Source: Marinobacterium zhoushanense (GTDB taxonomy: Bacteria; Pseudomonadota; Gammaproteobacteria; Pseudomonadales; Balneatricaceae). From it: 64,000 nt of DNA. The stretch lies in NCBI RefSeq assembly GCF_014641945.1, contig NZ_BMIJ01000006.1, forward strand, positions 353,814-417,813, written 5' to 3'. The notes beneath the pieces are model-generated. The model was not told where the DNA came from. It did not search any database and was given only the letters and a program-made list of their open reading frames with translations. Below, one piece after another: positions 49,536 to 59,653 of this stretch; positions within the stretch are counted from its first letter, which is position 1; each line of letters opens with the position of its first letter. Position numbers and translations under genes: made by a program.

Positions 49536-51164
49536 ATGCCTGCAACACCCATGAGTATCTTCGATCAGCAACTTGACCAGAACAGCGCAAACTATGCCAC
49601 GCTCACGCCGGTCAGTTTTCTGGAGCGCTCGGCACAGGTTTACCCCAAGCGCACTGCGATCGTACACGGCACATTGAGGCGCAGTTGGCTGGAAACCTGG
49701 CAGCGCTGTCGTCGCCTGGCCAGCGCTTTGCAGGGGCTGGGCATTAAGGCGGGGGAGACGGTGTCGATCATCGCGCCCAACATTCCCGAGCATTACGAAG
49801 CCCACTTCGCGGTACCGATGAGTGGTGCGGTGTTGAACAGCATCAACACTCGTCTTGATCCCGAGGCGGTGGCATTTATCATGGAACATGCGGAAACCCG
49901 GGTGCTACTGGTCGACCGCGAGTTCTCCACGGTGGTATCGCGGGCGTTGAAACTGATGCCGCGCAAGCCGATCGTGATCGATATCGACGATCCTCAGTAC
50001 GAAGGCGGCGAGTTGATCGGTCAGATGCGTTACGAGGAGTTGCTGGCGAAGGGTGATGAGCAATTCATCTACACGCCGCCCGATGACGAGTGGCGCGCGA
50101 TCTCCCTCAATTACACCTCCGGCACCACCGGTAACCCCAAGGGTGTGGTCTATCACCATCGTGGCGCCTACCTGAACGCATTGAGCAATATCGTGTCCTG
50201 GGGCATGACCGAGAAGCCGGTTTACCTCTGGACCCTGCCGATGTTCCACTGCAACGGCTGGTGCTTTCCCTGGGCCCTTGCCGCGGTCAGCGGTACCAAT
50301 GTCTGTCTGCGTCATGTTCGGGTCGAACCTATATTCGAGCTGATCCGCAAAGAGGGTGTCGACCACTTCTGCGGTGCCCCGATTGTCCTCAATATGCTTA
50401 ACGGCGGGCCGCAGGCGCTCAAAGAGGGAATCGAGCACAAGGTCAAGGTGATGACCGCCGGCGCCGCACCGCCAGCCTCGGTGATCGAAGGGATGGAGGC
50501 GCTTGGCTTCTCCGTGACCCATGTTTACGGCCTGACCGAAACCTATGGCCCCAGCGTCGTCTGTGCCTGGAAAGGGGAGTGGGATGAACTCAGCCTGACC
50601 GAGCGTGCGCGATTGAAATCCCGCCAGGGTGTCAAGGCTCCGATGCTGGAGGGGTTGATGGTTGCCGATCCGGTGACGCTAGAGCCGGTGCCCGCAGACG
50701 GTATCACCATCGGTGAGATCATGATGCGCGGCAACCTGGTGATGCGCGGTTACCTGAAGAACCCCAGCGCCAGCGAAGAGGCGTTCGCGGGCGGTTGGTT
50801 CCACTCCGGCGATCTGGCAGTTTGTCACCCCGATAACTACATCGAGATCAAGGATCGCTCCAAGGATGTGATCATCTCCGGTGGCGAGAATATCTCCAGT
50901 ATCGAGGTGGAGGATATTCTCTACCGCCACCCGAAGGTGCGCGAGGCCGCCGTGGTGGCGCGACCGGACGAGAAGTGGGGCGAGACCCCCTGTGCCTTTA
51001 TCGATGCCAGCGGTGAGGTGACAGCGGAAGAGATTATCGAGTTCTGTCGGGCGAACATGGCGCATTTCAAAGTGCCGAAGACGGTTGTGTTCGGAGAGTT
51101 GCCCAAGACCTCAACCGGAAAGATCCAGAAGTATCTGCTGAGAAATCGCACCAAAGAGCTATAA
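49536..51164 (+). CDS. acyl-CoA synthetase (AMP-forming), AlkK/DmdB-like
   Basis: Activates a carboxylic acid to its CoA thioester through an acyl-AMP. 542 residues: P-loop-like SLNYTSGTTGNPKGV (about 190-204), VYGLTETYGP, GWFHSGDLAV and the C-terminal catalytic KTSTGKIQKY. N-terminal sequence resembles medium-chain and methylmercaptopropionate ligases (DmdB group); without DMSP genes nearby I do not assert the substrate. Stands divergent from the two-component pair with a 228-base gap, which may hold the regulator's site. Ended by 51214-51238. Confidence 0.88.
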   Translation: MPATPMSIFDQQLDQNSANYATLTPVSFLERSAQVYPKRTAIVHGTLRRSWLETWQRCRRLASALQGLGIKAGETVSIIAPNIPEHYEAHFAVPMSGAVLNSINTRLDPEAVAFIMEHAETRVLLVDREFSTVVSRALKLMPRKPIVIDIDDPQYEGGELIGQMRYEELLAKGDEQFIYTPPDDEWRAISLNYTSGTTGNPKGVVYHHRGAYLNALSNIVSWGMTEKPVYLWTLPMFHCNGWCFPWALAAVSGTNVCLRHVRVEPIFELIRKEGVDHFCGAPIVLNMLNGGPQALKEGIEHKVKVMTAGAAPPASVIEGMEALGFSVTHVYGLTETYGPSVVCAWKGEWDELSLTERARLKSRQGVKAPMLEGLMVADPVTLEPVPADGITIGEIMMRGNLVMRGYLKNPSASEEAFAGGWFHSGDLAVCHPDNYIEIKDRSKDVIISGGENISSIEVEDILYRHPKVREAAVVARPDEKWGETPCAFIDASGEVTAEEIIEFCRANMAHFKVPKTVVFGELPKTSTGKIQKYLLRNRTKEL

Positions 51165-51213
51165 CCATCAAACACTCATGGTGATGACCAGGCACCCTAT
51201 TCCTGGCTGTTTT

Positions 51214-51238
51214 GGGCGCGATTATCGCGCCCTTTTTT
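51214..51238 (+). terminator. rho-independent terminator of the acyl-CoA synthetase gene
   Basis: GGGCGCGA (51214-51221), TTA loop, TCGCGCCC (51225-51232), six T after. 50 bases past the stop. Confidence 0.93.
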
Positions 51239-51379
51239 GTTTGGCATTGCTACATTTCGTTGCTTTTGAGAAAAATTCTCGACGTATTCACGGGTTCTAC
51301 TAGTGCTGTAGTGCGTGGGTTCGACCATCGAGCCCACGACTGAACCAGTAACAGCACGCACCAGAATAAGGAACCCCAG

Positions 51380-52792
51380 ATGTCGATCGTCAACCGCCAA
51401 CACGGTACCGAGCAGCCTTACTGGCCGCTTGGGCCTTTCAAACTGCGCCTTCCGTTAATCCATTATCGCCTGGAGATGCCGGAGATGATCCAGGGACTGA
51501 TCATGTTCGTGGTGGGTCTGGCGATGATCCCGCTACTGGAAAACTACCTGGGCATGCCGTACGAGGCGGCGCTGGCGTTCACCTTTGTGGCCGGCCTCGG
51601 CTATATCCTGCCGGCGCTGCTTGGGGTGCCGCTGGTGCCGGGCTGGATCACCCCGGCGATACCGGTGGTACTGTTATATCTGAAAGGGTTCGAACCGGGG
51701 CCGGAAGCGATCAAGGCGATGTTCGCGCTACAGCTGGAGGTAACGCTGATCTTTCTCTTCCTGGGTATCACCCGACTGGGCTCGAAACTGGTGGACCTCA
51801 TCCCTAATTCACTTAAGGCAGGGATCATCATCGGTGCCGGTATCGCCGCGCTGATGGGAGAGCTGAAAACCGGCGGGCGGATCGACTCTACACCGATCTC
51901 CCTGCTGCTCGGGGCGATCATCTCGGCCTATATCCTGTTTTCGCTATCGTTCAAGAACGTGGTGAATGCCAGTCCGCTGGCCAAGCGGATCGCCAACTTC
52001 GGCATGGTGCCCGGTATGATTATCGCCATGCTGATCGGCTGGGGCAGCGGCGAGTACGCGACGCCGGATATTCAGTGGGGTATCACCCAGCCCGATTTTG
52101 CGCTGATGTGGCAGTACCTGACCTTTACCATCGGTTTCCCCGGCTGGGATGTGTTCCTGCTGGCGATACCGACCGCCGTGATCGCCTACGTGATTGCGTT
52201 CGGCGATATCATCGTCGGGTTTACGCTGGTCAAGCGTATCGACCACCTGCGCGAGGATGAAAAGATCGATGGCAGCGTCGACCGTGTCCATCTGGTAACC
52301 GCACTGCGTAACCTGTTACACGCGTTTCTGGCACCCTGGCCCGGATTGGCCGGTCCGCTGTGGACTGCGGCACATGCAACGGTTGCCGAGCGTTATGCCA
52401 TGGGCCGCAAGGCGATGGATTCGATCTACAGTGGTGGTGGTACCTTCTGGATTACCGGTTTCGTGGCACTGTTTATCCTGCCACTGGTGACGCTGTTCAA
52501 ACCGGTACTGCCAATTGCACTGTCGCTGACGCTGATTCTGACTGCGTATATCTGCATCATGGTCGGCATGGAGCAGCTGAAGAATCCCACCGAACGGGGC
52601 GTGGCGGGTATCGTGGCTGTTACCCTGGCCATGCCGGATCCGAAATCGACCGTGTATGCAGTAGTGATCGGACTGGTGCTCTATTTCCTGATCGAACGGC
52701 CGAAGCTGTTCGGCAAGCATGCGCCGGAGGATGAACTGATCTTTGCCGATGAACCTGAGGCCTCGATCAAGGAGCGGACCGAAGCCACCTGA
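51380..52792 (+). CDS. SLC23/NCS2-like permease
   Basis: 470 residues with about 12-14 hydrophobic helices. Conserved prolines and glycines in the first helices (MIPLLENYLGMPYEAA; VPGWITPAIPVVLLY), then SLKAGIIIGAGIAALMGEL and FGDIIVGFTLVKR. The pattern fits the solute carrier 23 / xanthine-uracil (NCS2) fold, though the substrate motif QxxxExxxG is not clearly present, so the cargo is open. Monocistronic: own 140-base upstream region and terminator on both sides. Confidence 0.65.
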   Translation: MSIVNRQHGTEQPYWPLGPFKLRLPLIHYRLEMPEMIQGLIMFVVGLAMIPLLENYLGMPYEAALAFTFVAGLGYILPALLGVPLVPGWITPAIPVVLLYLKGFEPGPEAIKAMFALQLEVTLIFLFLGITRLGSKLVDLIPNSLKAGIIIGAGIAALMGELKTGGRIDSTPISLLLGAIISAYILFSLSFKNVVNASPLAKRIANFGMVPGMIIAMLIGWGSGEYATPDIQWGITQPDFALMWQYLTFTIGFPGWDVFLLAIPTAVIAYVIAFGDIIVGFTLVKRIDHLREDEKIDGSVDRVHLVTALRNLLHAFLAPWPGLAGPLWTAAHATVAERYAMGRKAMDSIYSGGGTFWITGFVALFILPLVTLFKPVLPIALSLTLILTAYICIMVGMEQLKNPTERGVAGIVAVTLAMPDPKSTVYAVVIGLVLYFLIERPKLFGKHAPEDELIFADEPEASIKERTEAT

Positions 52793-52810
52793 TAAGGTGC
52801 TGCAAAAGAC

Positions 52811-52840
52811 AAAGCCCGCACTCGCTGCGGGCTTTGCTGT
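52811..52840 (+). terminator. bidirectional terminator between permease and isochorismatase genes
   Basis: AAAGCCCGCA (52811-52820), CTCGC loop, TGCGGGCTTT (52826-52835). Serves both convergent genes. Confidence 0.92.
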
Positions 52841-52841
52841 T

Positions 52842-53387
52842 TCAGCGCAGGAATTCGCGGCTGATTTCGCGGAAACGGTCGTTACCCGCCTTGCGCAACC
52901 ACTCGAAGGCGACCATCTCGCGGGTCACGATCTGCACGCCGTTCTGTCTCAGTCTTTCAATACCGGCGGCCTTGTTGGCCGGTGTGCGCGAACCAACGCA
53001 GTCCTCGACCACGAACACCTCGCGTGCCTGCTGTTTGAGCTCCAGTGCAGTTTGCAGCACGCAGACATGGGTCTCCATCCCGGCGATGATGATCTGACCC
53101 ATCTTGAGCTGCTCGATTGCCGCAGCACACTCAGGCTCCGATGCGCAGGAGAAAGCCTGTTTGGAGAAAATCTGCTCGTCAGGCAGGCGCCGACGTAACA
53201 CCTCAAACGTTGGACCCAGTCCCTGCGGGTACTGCTCGCTGGCGATCACCGGGATGTGCAGCCGGTTGGCGACGTCGGTCAGCCAGCAGCAGTTATCGAT
53301 TAGCTGCTGGGCGTCGTCGATGGCCGGTGCCAGTCGCTCCTGGATGTCGACCAGCAGCAGTAGCGAACGGTCGGGATGAATCAGCAT
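52842..53387 (-). CDS. isochorismatase-like hydrolase
   Basis: 181 residues with the Asp-Lys-Cys catalytic triad of cysteine hydrolases: Asp14 (LLVDIQERL), Lys76 (IFSKQAF) and Cys109 (AGMETHVCV). Single-domain, cytosolic, like YcaC/nicotinamidase relatives; no substrate can be named. Nine bases separate it from the DUF2889 gene upstream on the same strand, so they form an operon. Confidence 0.88.
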   Translation of the reverse strand: MLIHPDRSLLLLVDIQERLAPAIDDAQQLIDNCCWLTDVANRLHIPVIASEQYPQGLGPTFEVLRRRLPDEQIFSKQAFSCASEPECAAAIEQLKMGQIIIAGMETHVCVLQTALELKQQAREVFVVEDCVGSRTPANKAAGIERLRQNGVQIVTREMVAFEWLRKAGNDRFREISREFLR

Positions 53388-53396
53388 GTGGTGTCC

Positions 53397-53960
53397 TCAG
53401 TTTTCGCTCTTATTATGTGGCTGATAGTGCTTGGGCCAGTAGCTTTTTACCACGTCGGAGTCTTCGGCGAACGAGTGGCAGCTGTTCAGCATCGGCGGTG
53501 GTGTCGAGCCGGTGTGCCAGTCCTCCAGATACTCGCGCTCCTGGTGCGTAGCCTGAAACGCGGTGGTGGCCAGCGGCCCCAACAGCTCAAGCAGGTGGGT
53601 ACAGCCCTGAGTGCCGGCGAACAGCTCGCGGGTCTTACGGGTAAAGCCCGGGGCGATCTGCAGCCCCTTCAGTAGCTGGTAACGATCGGCAATATCGGGG
53701 CACATCCTGAACGGCGTGTGGTCCATGACCGCTTCCGCTTCCAGGATGTTCAGATCCAGGTCGACGGTGATGCGGATCGCCATCTCGTGAATCGGCGCAC
53801 CAGCCGGCAGCAACCCACCTTCATGCATATCCATATTGTACGTCTTCGTATCCAGCAGATAGGCCTCGACATCCCAAAGACCATCCTTGCGCTTGTATCC
53901 GCGGCAACTGACTTGGCGCGTGTGCGACAGCTCGCGCTCGACCGGTTCGGACAGGGGCAT
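53397..53960 (-). CDS. DUF2889 family protein
   Basis: 187 residues from ATG 53960, which follows AGGAG by seven bases; an earlier in-frame start at 53993 is unsupported. DUF2889 pattern: RxVxCRGYKRKDGLWDVEAYLLDTK near the start, then MAIRITVDLDLNILEAEA and the CxDIADRYQLLKGLQI stretch. Conserved but of unknown function; members often lie near aromatic or fatty-acid degradation genes. No membrane segment. Confidence 0.85.
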   Translation of the reverse strand: MPLSEPVERELSHTRQVSCRGYKRKDGLWDVEAYLLDTKTYNMDMHEGGLLPAGAPIHEMAIRITVDLDLNILEAEAVMDHTPFRMCPDIADRYQLLKGLQIAPGFTRKTRELFAGTQGCTHLLELLGPLATTAFQATHQEREYLEDWHTGSTPPPMLNSCHSFAEDSDVVKSYWPKHYQPHNKSEN

Positions 53961-54054
53961 AACAACTCCTGTAGACTGTTGTGAAACCAGCAATTATGCC
54001 AGATCGGCACTTGCTAGTTACGAATTCGGTGACATCAATATGGGAACAGTATAA

Positions 54055-54522
54055 ATGCCAGAGACAACAATCGACTGGAAACTGTTGTCCTATAGCGCTT
54101 TTGATCTTCGCATGCTGGAGGACTGGCTGGCACTGCGCCAGCGGGTGTTCGTGGTGGAGCAGTGCTGTGCCTACGCCGATATCGACGGCCAGGATCGGGA
54201 TGCCCTGCACCTGCTGGGCATGGAGGCGGGGGAGCTGATTGCTGGCGCGAGGTTGTTTCAGCCTAAGCAGGAGATCCCATACAGTCGTATTGGCCGCGTC
54301 GTGGTGGCACCGGAGTATCGCGCCGGGGGCCTGGGGCGGGAGCTGATGCGACGTGCTATGGCGGAGTGTGTTTCGCTAGGGTCGGAATACCCGATAAGGG
54401 TATCGGCACAGGCGCATCTGCGGCAGTTTTATGCCTCGCTCGATTTCGTCGAGGTTAGCGGGATCTATGACGAGGATGGAATCCCGCATATCGACATGGA
54501 GTACCGCCGAAATCTCAGTTGA
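54055..54522 (+). CDS. ElaA-type GNAT acetyltransferase
   Basis: 155 residues. ElaA signature [27 protein letters not shown] near the start and the acetyl-CoA-binding loop [21 protein letters not shown] (about 79-99). Cytosolic; acetyl acceptor unknown. Divergent from the DUF2889 gene and convergent with ppsR, overlapping its 3' end by eight bases. Confidence 0.9.
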   Translation: MPETTIDWKLLSYSAFDLRMLEDWLALRQRVFVVEQCCAYADIDGQDRDALHLLGMEAGELIAGARLFQPKQEIPYSRIGRVVVAPEYRAGGLGRELMRRAMAECVSLGSEYPIRVSAQAHLRQFYASLDFVEVSGIYDEDGIPHIDMEYRRNLS

Positions 54523-55333
54523 GCCGCCTGATCAGACCGGTGTGGGCGATGATCCGCGTGGAGATCTCCTCTATGGAGAAGTTGGTGGTGTTGATGAACG
54601 GCAGGTCCTGCTGCTGAAATAGCCGCTCGACGGTACGAATTTCGAAGTCACACTGGTCCAGTGAAGCGTAGCGGCTGTTGGGGCGACGCTCATGGCGAAT
54701 CGCCGCCAGCTGGAACGGATCGATGGTCAGGCCATACAGTTTATGTCGGTAGCGCTGCAGCACCTCGGGCAGCCGGGGCGACTCCATATCCTCGTCGGTC
54801 AGCGGATAGTTGGCCGCACGTACGCCAAACTGCAGTGCCATATAGAGGCAGGTGGGTGTTTTACCGCAGCGAGAGACGCCGACCAGAATGATATCCGCGC
54901 GGTCATACTGTTGGGTACGGGCGCCGTCATCATTATCCAGCGCGAAGTTGACCGAGTCGATCCTGTCCTTGTAGCGGTTCATCTCGATGATGCCGTGGGA
55001 TTTGCCCACGGTATAGGAGGAGTGGGTTTTCAACTCCTTCTCCAGCGGCTTGAGAAAGGTCGAGAACACGTCGATCTTGAAACCGTTACTGCTCGCCAGC
55101 AGTTCGCGAATCTCTTCGTCGACGATGGTATCGAGCACGATCGGCGGTTCGCCATCCTCTGCACAGGCAGCGTTGATTCGCTCAACGGTGGTCCGGGCTT
55201 TTTCCACGGTATCGATGTAGGGCAGGGTGATCTTGTTGAACTTGATCCCCTCGAACTGGGAGAGCAGGCTGTTGCCCAGGGTTTCAGCGGTGATGCCGGT
55301 GCCGTCGGAGATAAAAAAGGCGGTTCTTTTCAT
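54515..55333 (-). CDS. ppsR: PpsR, PEP synthase regulatory kinase/pyrophosphorylase
   Basis: DUF299 bifunctional enzyme that inactivates PEP synthase by ADP-dependent phosphorylation and reactivates it by phosphorolysis. 272 residues from ATG 55333 ([20 protein letters not shown]); P-loop-like [11 protein letters not shown] (about 152-162). Its target, ppsA, is divergent 195 bases away, the arrangement seen in many gammaproteobacteria. Confidence 0.95.
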   Translation of the reverse strand: MKRTAFFISDGTGITAETLGNSLLSQFEGIKFNKITLPYIDTVEKARTTVERINAACAEDGEPPIVLDTIVDEEIRELLASSNGFKIDVFSTFLKPLEKELKTHSSYTVGKSHGIIEMNRYKDRIDSVNFALDNDDGARTQQYDRADIILVGVSRCGKTPTCLYMALQFGVRAANYPLTDEDMESPRLPEVLQRYRHKLYGLTIDPFQLAAIRHERRPNSRYASLDQCDFEIRTVERLFQQQDLPFINTTNFSIEEISTRIIAHTGLIRRLN

Positions 55334-55528
55334 ATTGCGGTAGCTCAAAGTCCGTCTAGTCCCGTTTCGCACTGTACGGGTATTTTGGCAGCAGAATCGC
55401 CGATTTTTGTAAAAAAATTACATTTATTTCGAACTGGCGATTTTTGTTTTCAGCTGGAGTATCATCCATGCCTTCAGAAAAAATAACAATAACTATTCAG
55501 GTAGACGTTCAACTCAGGAGAAACGGCT
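55334..55528. promoter_or_regulatory. ppsR/ppsA divergent promoter region
   Basis: AT-rich 195 bases. CGATTTTTGT occurs twice in the same orientation (55401-55410, 55438-55447), 37 bases apart. AGGAG (55515-55519) serves the TTG start of ppsA. No recognised activator site. Confidence 0.4.
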
Positions 55529-57898
55529 TTGCGGCAATATGTACTGCGCCTGGATCAGTCAGGCATGGGGGATGTAGACAAGGTTGGCGGTAAGAATGCC
55601 TCCCTTGGAGAGATGATCAGTCAGCTTAGCGACGCGGGTGTATGCGTTCCGGGCGGTTTCGCAACCACCGCCGAAGCTTACCGCGAGTTTCTCGACCATG
55701 GCGGACTTTCAGGCAAGATCAACGCAGCGCTCGATGCCCTGGATGCTGAAGATACTCGGGCGCTGATCGAGACCGGCAGCCGGATCCGCAAGTGGATAAT
55801 GGATGCGGAGTTCCAGCCTGAGCTGGATGCACAGATCGAGAAAGCCTGGGCCGAGATGTCCGCCGGTAATGCGAATATGGCGGTCGCCGTGCGCTCCTCC
55901 GCAACCGCGGAAGACCTGCCGGATGCATCCTTCGCCGGTCAGCAGGAGACCTTCCTCAATATTCGCGGTCTGGACAACATCAAGCACGCGATCAAGGAGG
56001 TGTTCGCCTCCCTGTATAATGACCGTGCCATCTCCTACCGCGTACACAAGGGTTTCACCCACGCCGAAGTGGCGCTGTCCGCCGGCATCCAGCAGATGGT
56101 GCGCAGCGAAACCGGCGCCTCCGGCGTTATGTTCACCCTGGATACCGAATCAGGCTTCCAGCATGTGGTGTTCATCACCGCGGCGTATGGCCTCGGGGAA
56201 ACCGTGGTGCAGGGTGCAGTGAATCCGGACGAGTTCTACGTCTACAAGCCGACCCTGGCCCAGGATACGCCGGCGATCCTGCGCCGCACCCTGGGTTCCA
56301 AGGCGATCAAGATGGTCTACACCAACGAGGGTAGCGCCGGTCGTGCCGTGGAGACAGTCGATGTGCCGATGAGCGACCGCCAGCGTTTCTGCATCTCCGA
56401 CGCCGATGTTGAGCAGCTCGCCCGCATCGCCGTGATCATCGAAAAGCACTACGGCCGCCCGATGGATATCGAGTGGGCGAAGGATGGTGACGATGGCCAG
56501 CTCTACGTGGTCCAGGCGCGTCCGGAAACCGTGCGCAGCCAGGGTAGCGCCACCGTCATCGAGCGCTACCTGCTGAAAGAGAAGGGCAAGGTGCTGGTCG
56601 AAGGTCGCTCCATCGGCCACCGCATCGGTTCCGGCCCGGTCCGTATCGTCAGCGGCCTGGAGGCGATGCACGAGGTGCAACCTGGCGACGTACTGGTTAC
56701 CGATATGACCGACCCGGACTGGGAACCGGTCATGAAGCGCGCGGCAGCGATCATCACCAACCGCGGTGGACGTACCTGCCACGCGGCGATCATCGCCCGT
56801 GAGCTGGGCATCCCGGCCATCGTTGGTTGTGGCGATGCCACCGAGCGTCTGACCAACGGCCAGGAGGTCACCGTTTCCTGCGCCGAGGGTGATACCGGCC
56901 GGGCCTACGAAGGTCTGCTGGCGTTCGAACACCAGACCAACAGCGTCGAGTCGATGCCGAACCTGCCGTTCCACGTAATGATGAACGTGGGCAACCCGGA
57001 TCGCGCGTTCGATTTCCAGGCACTGCCCAATGCCGGTGTCGGACTGGCGCGTCTCGAGTTCATCATCAACCGCATGATCGGTGTACACCCGAAAGCGCTG
57101 CTGAACTTTAATGAACAGCCGCGCGATGTGAAGCAGATCATCGAGCGCCGTATCGCCGGTTACGCCAGCCCGGTGGACTTCTATGTCGACAAGCTGGTCG
57201 AGGGTATCTCGACACTGGCGGCTGCCTTCTATCCGAAGAAGGTGATCGTGCGCATGTCCGACTTCAAGTCCAACGAGTATGGCCACCTGATCGGCGGTGA
57301 CCGCTACGAGCCCAGCGAAGAGAACCCGATGCTCGGTTTCCGTGGTGCAGCGCGCTACATCTCCGACGACTTCCGCGACTGCTTCGAGCTGGAGTGTCGT
57401 GCGTTGAAGCGGGTGCGCGATGTGATGCGCCTGACCAACGTGGAGATCATGGTGCCGTTCGTGCGTACGCCGGGCGAAGCCAAGCAGGTGGTCGATCTGC
57501 TCGCCGACAACGGTTTGCGTCGTGGCGAAAACGGCTTGCGCCTGATCATGATGTGCGAGATCCCGTCCAACGCGCTGCTGGCCGACCAGTTCCTGGAGCA
57601 CTTCGACGGCTTCTCCATCGGCTCCAACGACCTGACCCAGCTGACCCTGGGCCTGGATCGTGACTCCGGCATTATCGCGCACCTGTTCGATGAGCGTAAC
57701 GATGCAGTCAAGAAGCTGCTGGGGATGGCAATCGAGGCGTGCCGCAAGCAGGGCAAATATATCGGCATCTGCGGTCAGGGCCCGTCCGATCACCCGGATC
57801 TGGCACGCTGGCTGATGGAGCAGGGGATCTCCAGTGTTTCCCTGAACCCCGACTCGGTGCTCGACACCTGGTTCTTCCTCGCAAACGAAACGCCCTGA
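55529..57898 (+). CDS. ppsA: phosphoenolpyruvate synthase
   Basis: Makes PEP from pyruvate and ATP, releasing AMP and phosphate, for gluconeogenesis. 789 residues from TTG 55529: ATP-grasp domain with [12 protein letters not shown] and [17 protein letters not shown], phosphohistidine domain [21 protein letters not shown] (catalytic His, with the PpsR-target Thr next to it), and PEP-binding domain with [22 protein letters not shown] and catalytic Cys in GICGQGPSD. Complete, normal length. Confidence 0.96.
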   Translation: MRQYVLRLDQSGMGDVDKVGGKNASLGEMISQLSDAGVCVPGGFATTAEAYREFLDHGGLSGKINAALDALDAEDTRALIETGSRIRKWIMDAEFQPELDAQIEKAWAEMSAGNANMAVAVRSSATAEDLPDASFAGQQETFLNIRGLDNIKHAIKEVFASLYNDRAISYRVHKGFTHAEVALSAGIQQMVRSETGASGVMFTLDTESGFQHVVFITAAYGLGETVVQGAVNPDEFYVYKPTLAQDTPAILRRTLGSKAIKMVYTNEGSAGRAVETVDVPMSDRQRFCISDADVEQLARIAVIIEKHYGRPMDIEWAKDGDDGQLYVVQARPETVRSQGSATVIERYLLKEKGKVLVEGRSIGHRIGSGPVRIVSGLEAMHEVQPGDVLVTDMTDPDWEPVMKRAAAIITNRGGRTCHAAIIARELGIPAIVGCGDATERLTNGQEVTVSCAEGDTGRAYEGLLAFEHQTNSVESMPNLPFHVMMNVGNPDRAFDFQALPNAGVGLARLEFIINRMIGVHPKALLNFNEQPRDVKQIIERRIAGYASPVDFYVDKLVEGISTLAAAFYPKKVIVRMSDFKSNEYGHLIGGDRYEPSEENPMLGFRGAARYISDDFRDCFELECRALKRVRDVMRLTNVEIMVPFVRTPGEAKQVVDLLADNGLRRGENGLRLIMMCEIPSNALLADQFLEHFDGFSIGSNDLTQLTLGLDRDSGIIAHLFDERNDAVKKLLGMAIEACRKQGKYIGICGQGPSDHPDLARWLMEQGISSVSLNPDSVLDTWFFLANETP

Positions 57899-57924
57899 TT
57901 CGTAAGGGGCTATTCGCCTGATCG

Positions 57925-57954
57925 GCCGGGTGGAAATGGACAGATCCACCCGGC
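57925..57954 (+). terminator. probable terminator of ppsA
   Basis: Perfect 10-base stem: GCCGGGTGGA (57925-57934) with TCCACCCGGC (57945-57954), 10-base loop; the T content after it is moderate. Confidence 0.65.
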
Positions 57955-58030
57955 TGACTCTATCTTCTTAATTATGTCGTATCCGATAACGGTCGGTTTC
58001 AGGCCCTTATCTGCTATACAGGATATTGAG

Positions 58031-58354
58031 ATGGTTAAGATCACCTTCGTGGAAGCTGACGGCGTCAGCTACGATATAAAAGCGCCAGAAGGCTGGAGCC
58101 TGATGGAAGCTGCCTTTCACAACGGTGTTGAAGGCATCGAAGCGGAGTGCGGCGGCGCCTGCAACTGCGCCACCTGCCACGTCTATATCGACGAGCGCTA
58201 CCTCGACAAACTCCCGCCAATAGGCTCGACCGAAGATGAGATGCTCGAGTGTACCGCAGCCGAACGCAGAGCGAACAGTCGTCTCTCCTGCCAGATCGAG
58301 CTTACAGCCGAGCTTGACGGCATTGTGGTTGATCTGCCGGAAACCCAGATATGA
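58031..58354 (+). CDS. putidaredoxin-like 2Fe-2S ferredoxin
   Basis: 107 residues from ATG 58031. Vertebrate/adrenodoxin-type cluster ligands Cys40, Cys46, Cys49 and Cys87 (CX5CX2CX37C), in ECGGACNCATCHVYID, the same pattern as putidaredoxin. Cys44 and Cys74 are extra. An upstream in-frame ATG at 57974 would add 19 residues that do not match the family. Overlaps the reductase gene (ATGA), forming a two-gene electron chain. No P450, oxygenase or FeS-assembly gene lies alongside. Confidence 0.92.
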   Translation: MVKITFVEADGVSYDIKAPEGWSLMEAAFHNGVEGIEAECGGACNCATCHVYIDERYLDKLPPIGSTEDEMLECTAAERRANSRLSCQIELTAELDGIVVDLPETQI

Positions 58355-59571
58355 GCGATGCGGGCATCGTTATCGTCGGCTGTGGCCACGCTGGGCTGTC
58401 GACCGCCGAGACCCTCAGGCGTCGGGGTTACCGGGGCCGGGTACGGCTGATCGGTGACGAAGCGGGCCTGCCGTATCAACGCCCACCGCTATCCAAACAG
58501 TTTCTCAAGGGCGAGTGGGATCAGTCTCGTCTGATTCAGCGTAATGCCGAGTTTTACGTCAAACATGATATTGAGCTGATTCCGGGGCAGATGGCGACCA
58601 GTCTGGACGTCGGTGGCAGAAGCCTGGCGCTGGAGTCCGGCGAACGCCTTACGTGGGACAACTTGGTGTTGGCCACAGGGGCAAAGCTAAAACGGCTCCA
58701 GGTATCCGGTGCTGATGCTGCCGGGGTCTATTACCTGAGGACATTGGCGCAAGCCAAAGCACTGCGCGCCGCGTTATCCGGCGCGACTCAGATAGTCGTG
58801 ATCGGCGGCGGTTTTATCGGGCTTGAAGCCGCCGCCGCATTTGTCGATGCGGGGAAATCGGTCTGTATATTGAACGGTGCCGACAGTTTGCTGCCACGCG
58901 CTGCTAGCGGCCCAGTTGCCCGTCATATGGCAGGTTTGCACCTTGGTCGGGGCGCGCAGGTCGAAAACGCTATCGAGCTGGCCGGCTTCGATACGCAGGG
59001 CGGACGCGTGTCCGGTGTGACGCTTCGTGATGGACGCAGCTTTCCTGCCGATATCGTGCTGGTCGGCATCGGTGTCGAGCCCGATACGGAGCTGGCGCAG
59101 ACCGCCGGCCTTAAGTGCAAGGATGGCATACTGATCGATGAGCAGTGCCGAACCTCGGCCCCGGATATCCTGGCAGCGGGCGATTGCGCCCGCTTTCGCC
59201 ACCCCCTCTATCATCGACTGGTGCGGCTTGAGTCGATCCAGAACGCAATCGAGCAGGGTAAGCATGCCGCTGGTACGCTACTCGGTGATACAGATCCCTA
59301 CCGAGCCGTGCCCTGGTTCTGGAGCGATCAGTACGACACTAAACTGCAGATCGCCGGTCTGGCCGATGGCCATGACCTGGAGGTGATTCGAGGTGATGAG
59401 CAGGGTGAGCGCTTCTCCGTATTCTGTTATGCACGGCGACGTTTGCTGGCAGTGGAGTCGATCAACGCGCCAGCCGACCACATGATCGCCCGACGGCTGA
59501 TACAGTCCGGTATCTCGCCGACTGCAGACGATGCCGCCAATCCCGATTTCAACCTGCGCGACCTGCTCTAG
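58351..59571 (+). CDS. NAD(P)H-dependent ferredoxin reductase (putidaredoxin reductase-like)
   Basis: 406 residues: FAD motif IVIVGCGHAGLSTAE at the start, LPYQRPPLSK near the isoalloxazine site, second nucleotide motif VVIGGGFIGLEAAA, ILAAGDCARF, and the C-terminal WFWSDQYDTKLQIAG typical of the putidaredoxin/rhodocoxin reductase group. Reduces the ferredoxin encoded just upstream with which it overlaps. Final electron acceptor not encoded in the window. Confidence 0.92.
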   Translation: MSDAGIVIVGCGHAGLSTAETLRRRGYRGRVRLIGDEAGLPYQRPPLSKQFLKGEWDQSRLIQRNAEFYVKHDIELIPGQMATSLDVGGRSLALESGERLTWDNLVLATGAKLKRLQVSGADAAGVYYLRTLAQAKALRAALSGATQIVVIGGGFIGLEAAAAFVDAGKSVCILNGADSLLPRAASGPVARHMAGLHLGRGAQVENAIELAGFDTQGGRVSGVTLRDGRSFPADIVLVGIGVEPDTELAQTAGLKCKDGILIDEQCRTSAPDILAAGDCARFRHPLYHRLVRLESIQNAIEQGKHAAGTLLGDTDPYRAVPWFWSDQYDTKLQIAGLADGHDLEVIRGDEQGERFSVFCYARRRLLAVESINAPADHMIARRLIQSGISPTADDAANPDFNLRDLL

Positions 59572-59653
59572 TGTCGATAAGCCTTAATCGCCGGTTAGCC
59601 GACGTGATACAGTATCGCCCCTGAACCCCGCTACCCGTAAAAGAGATACTGAC

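Noticed and set aside
56150..57949. 599-codon open frame antisense to ppsA
   Set aside because: Shadow of the strongly biased ppsA gene; composition (H, D, V, R rich) is that of a reversed coding strand and no family pattern appears.
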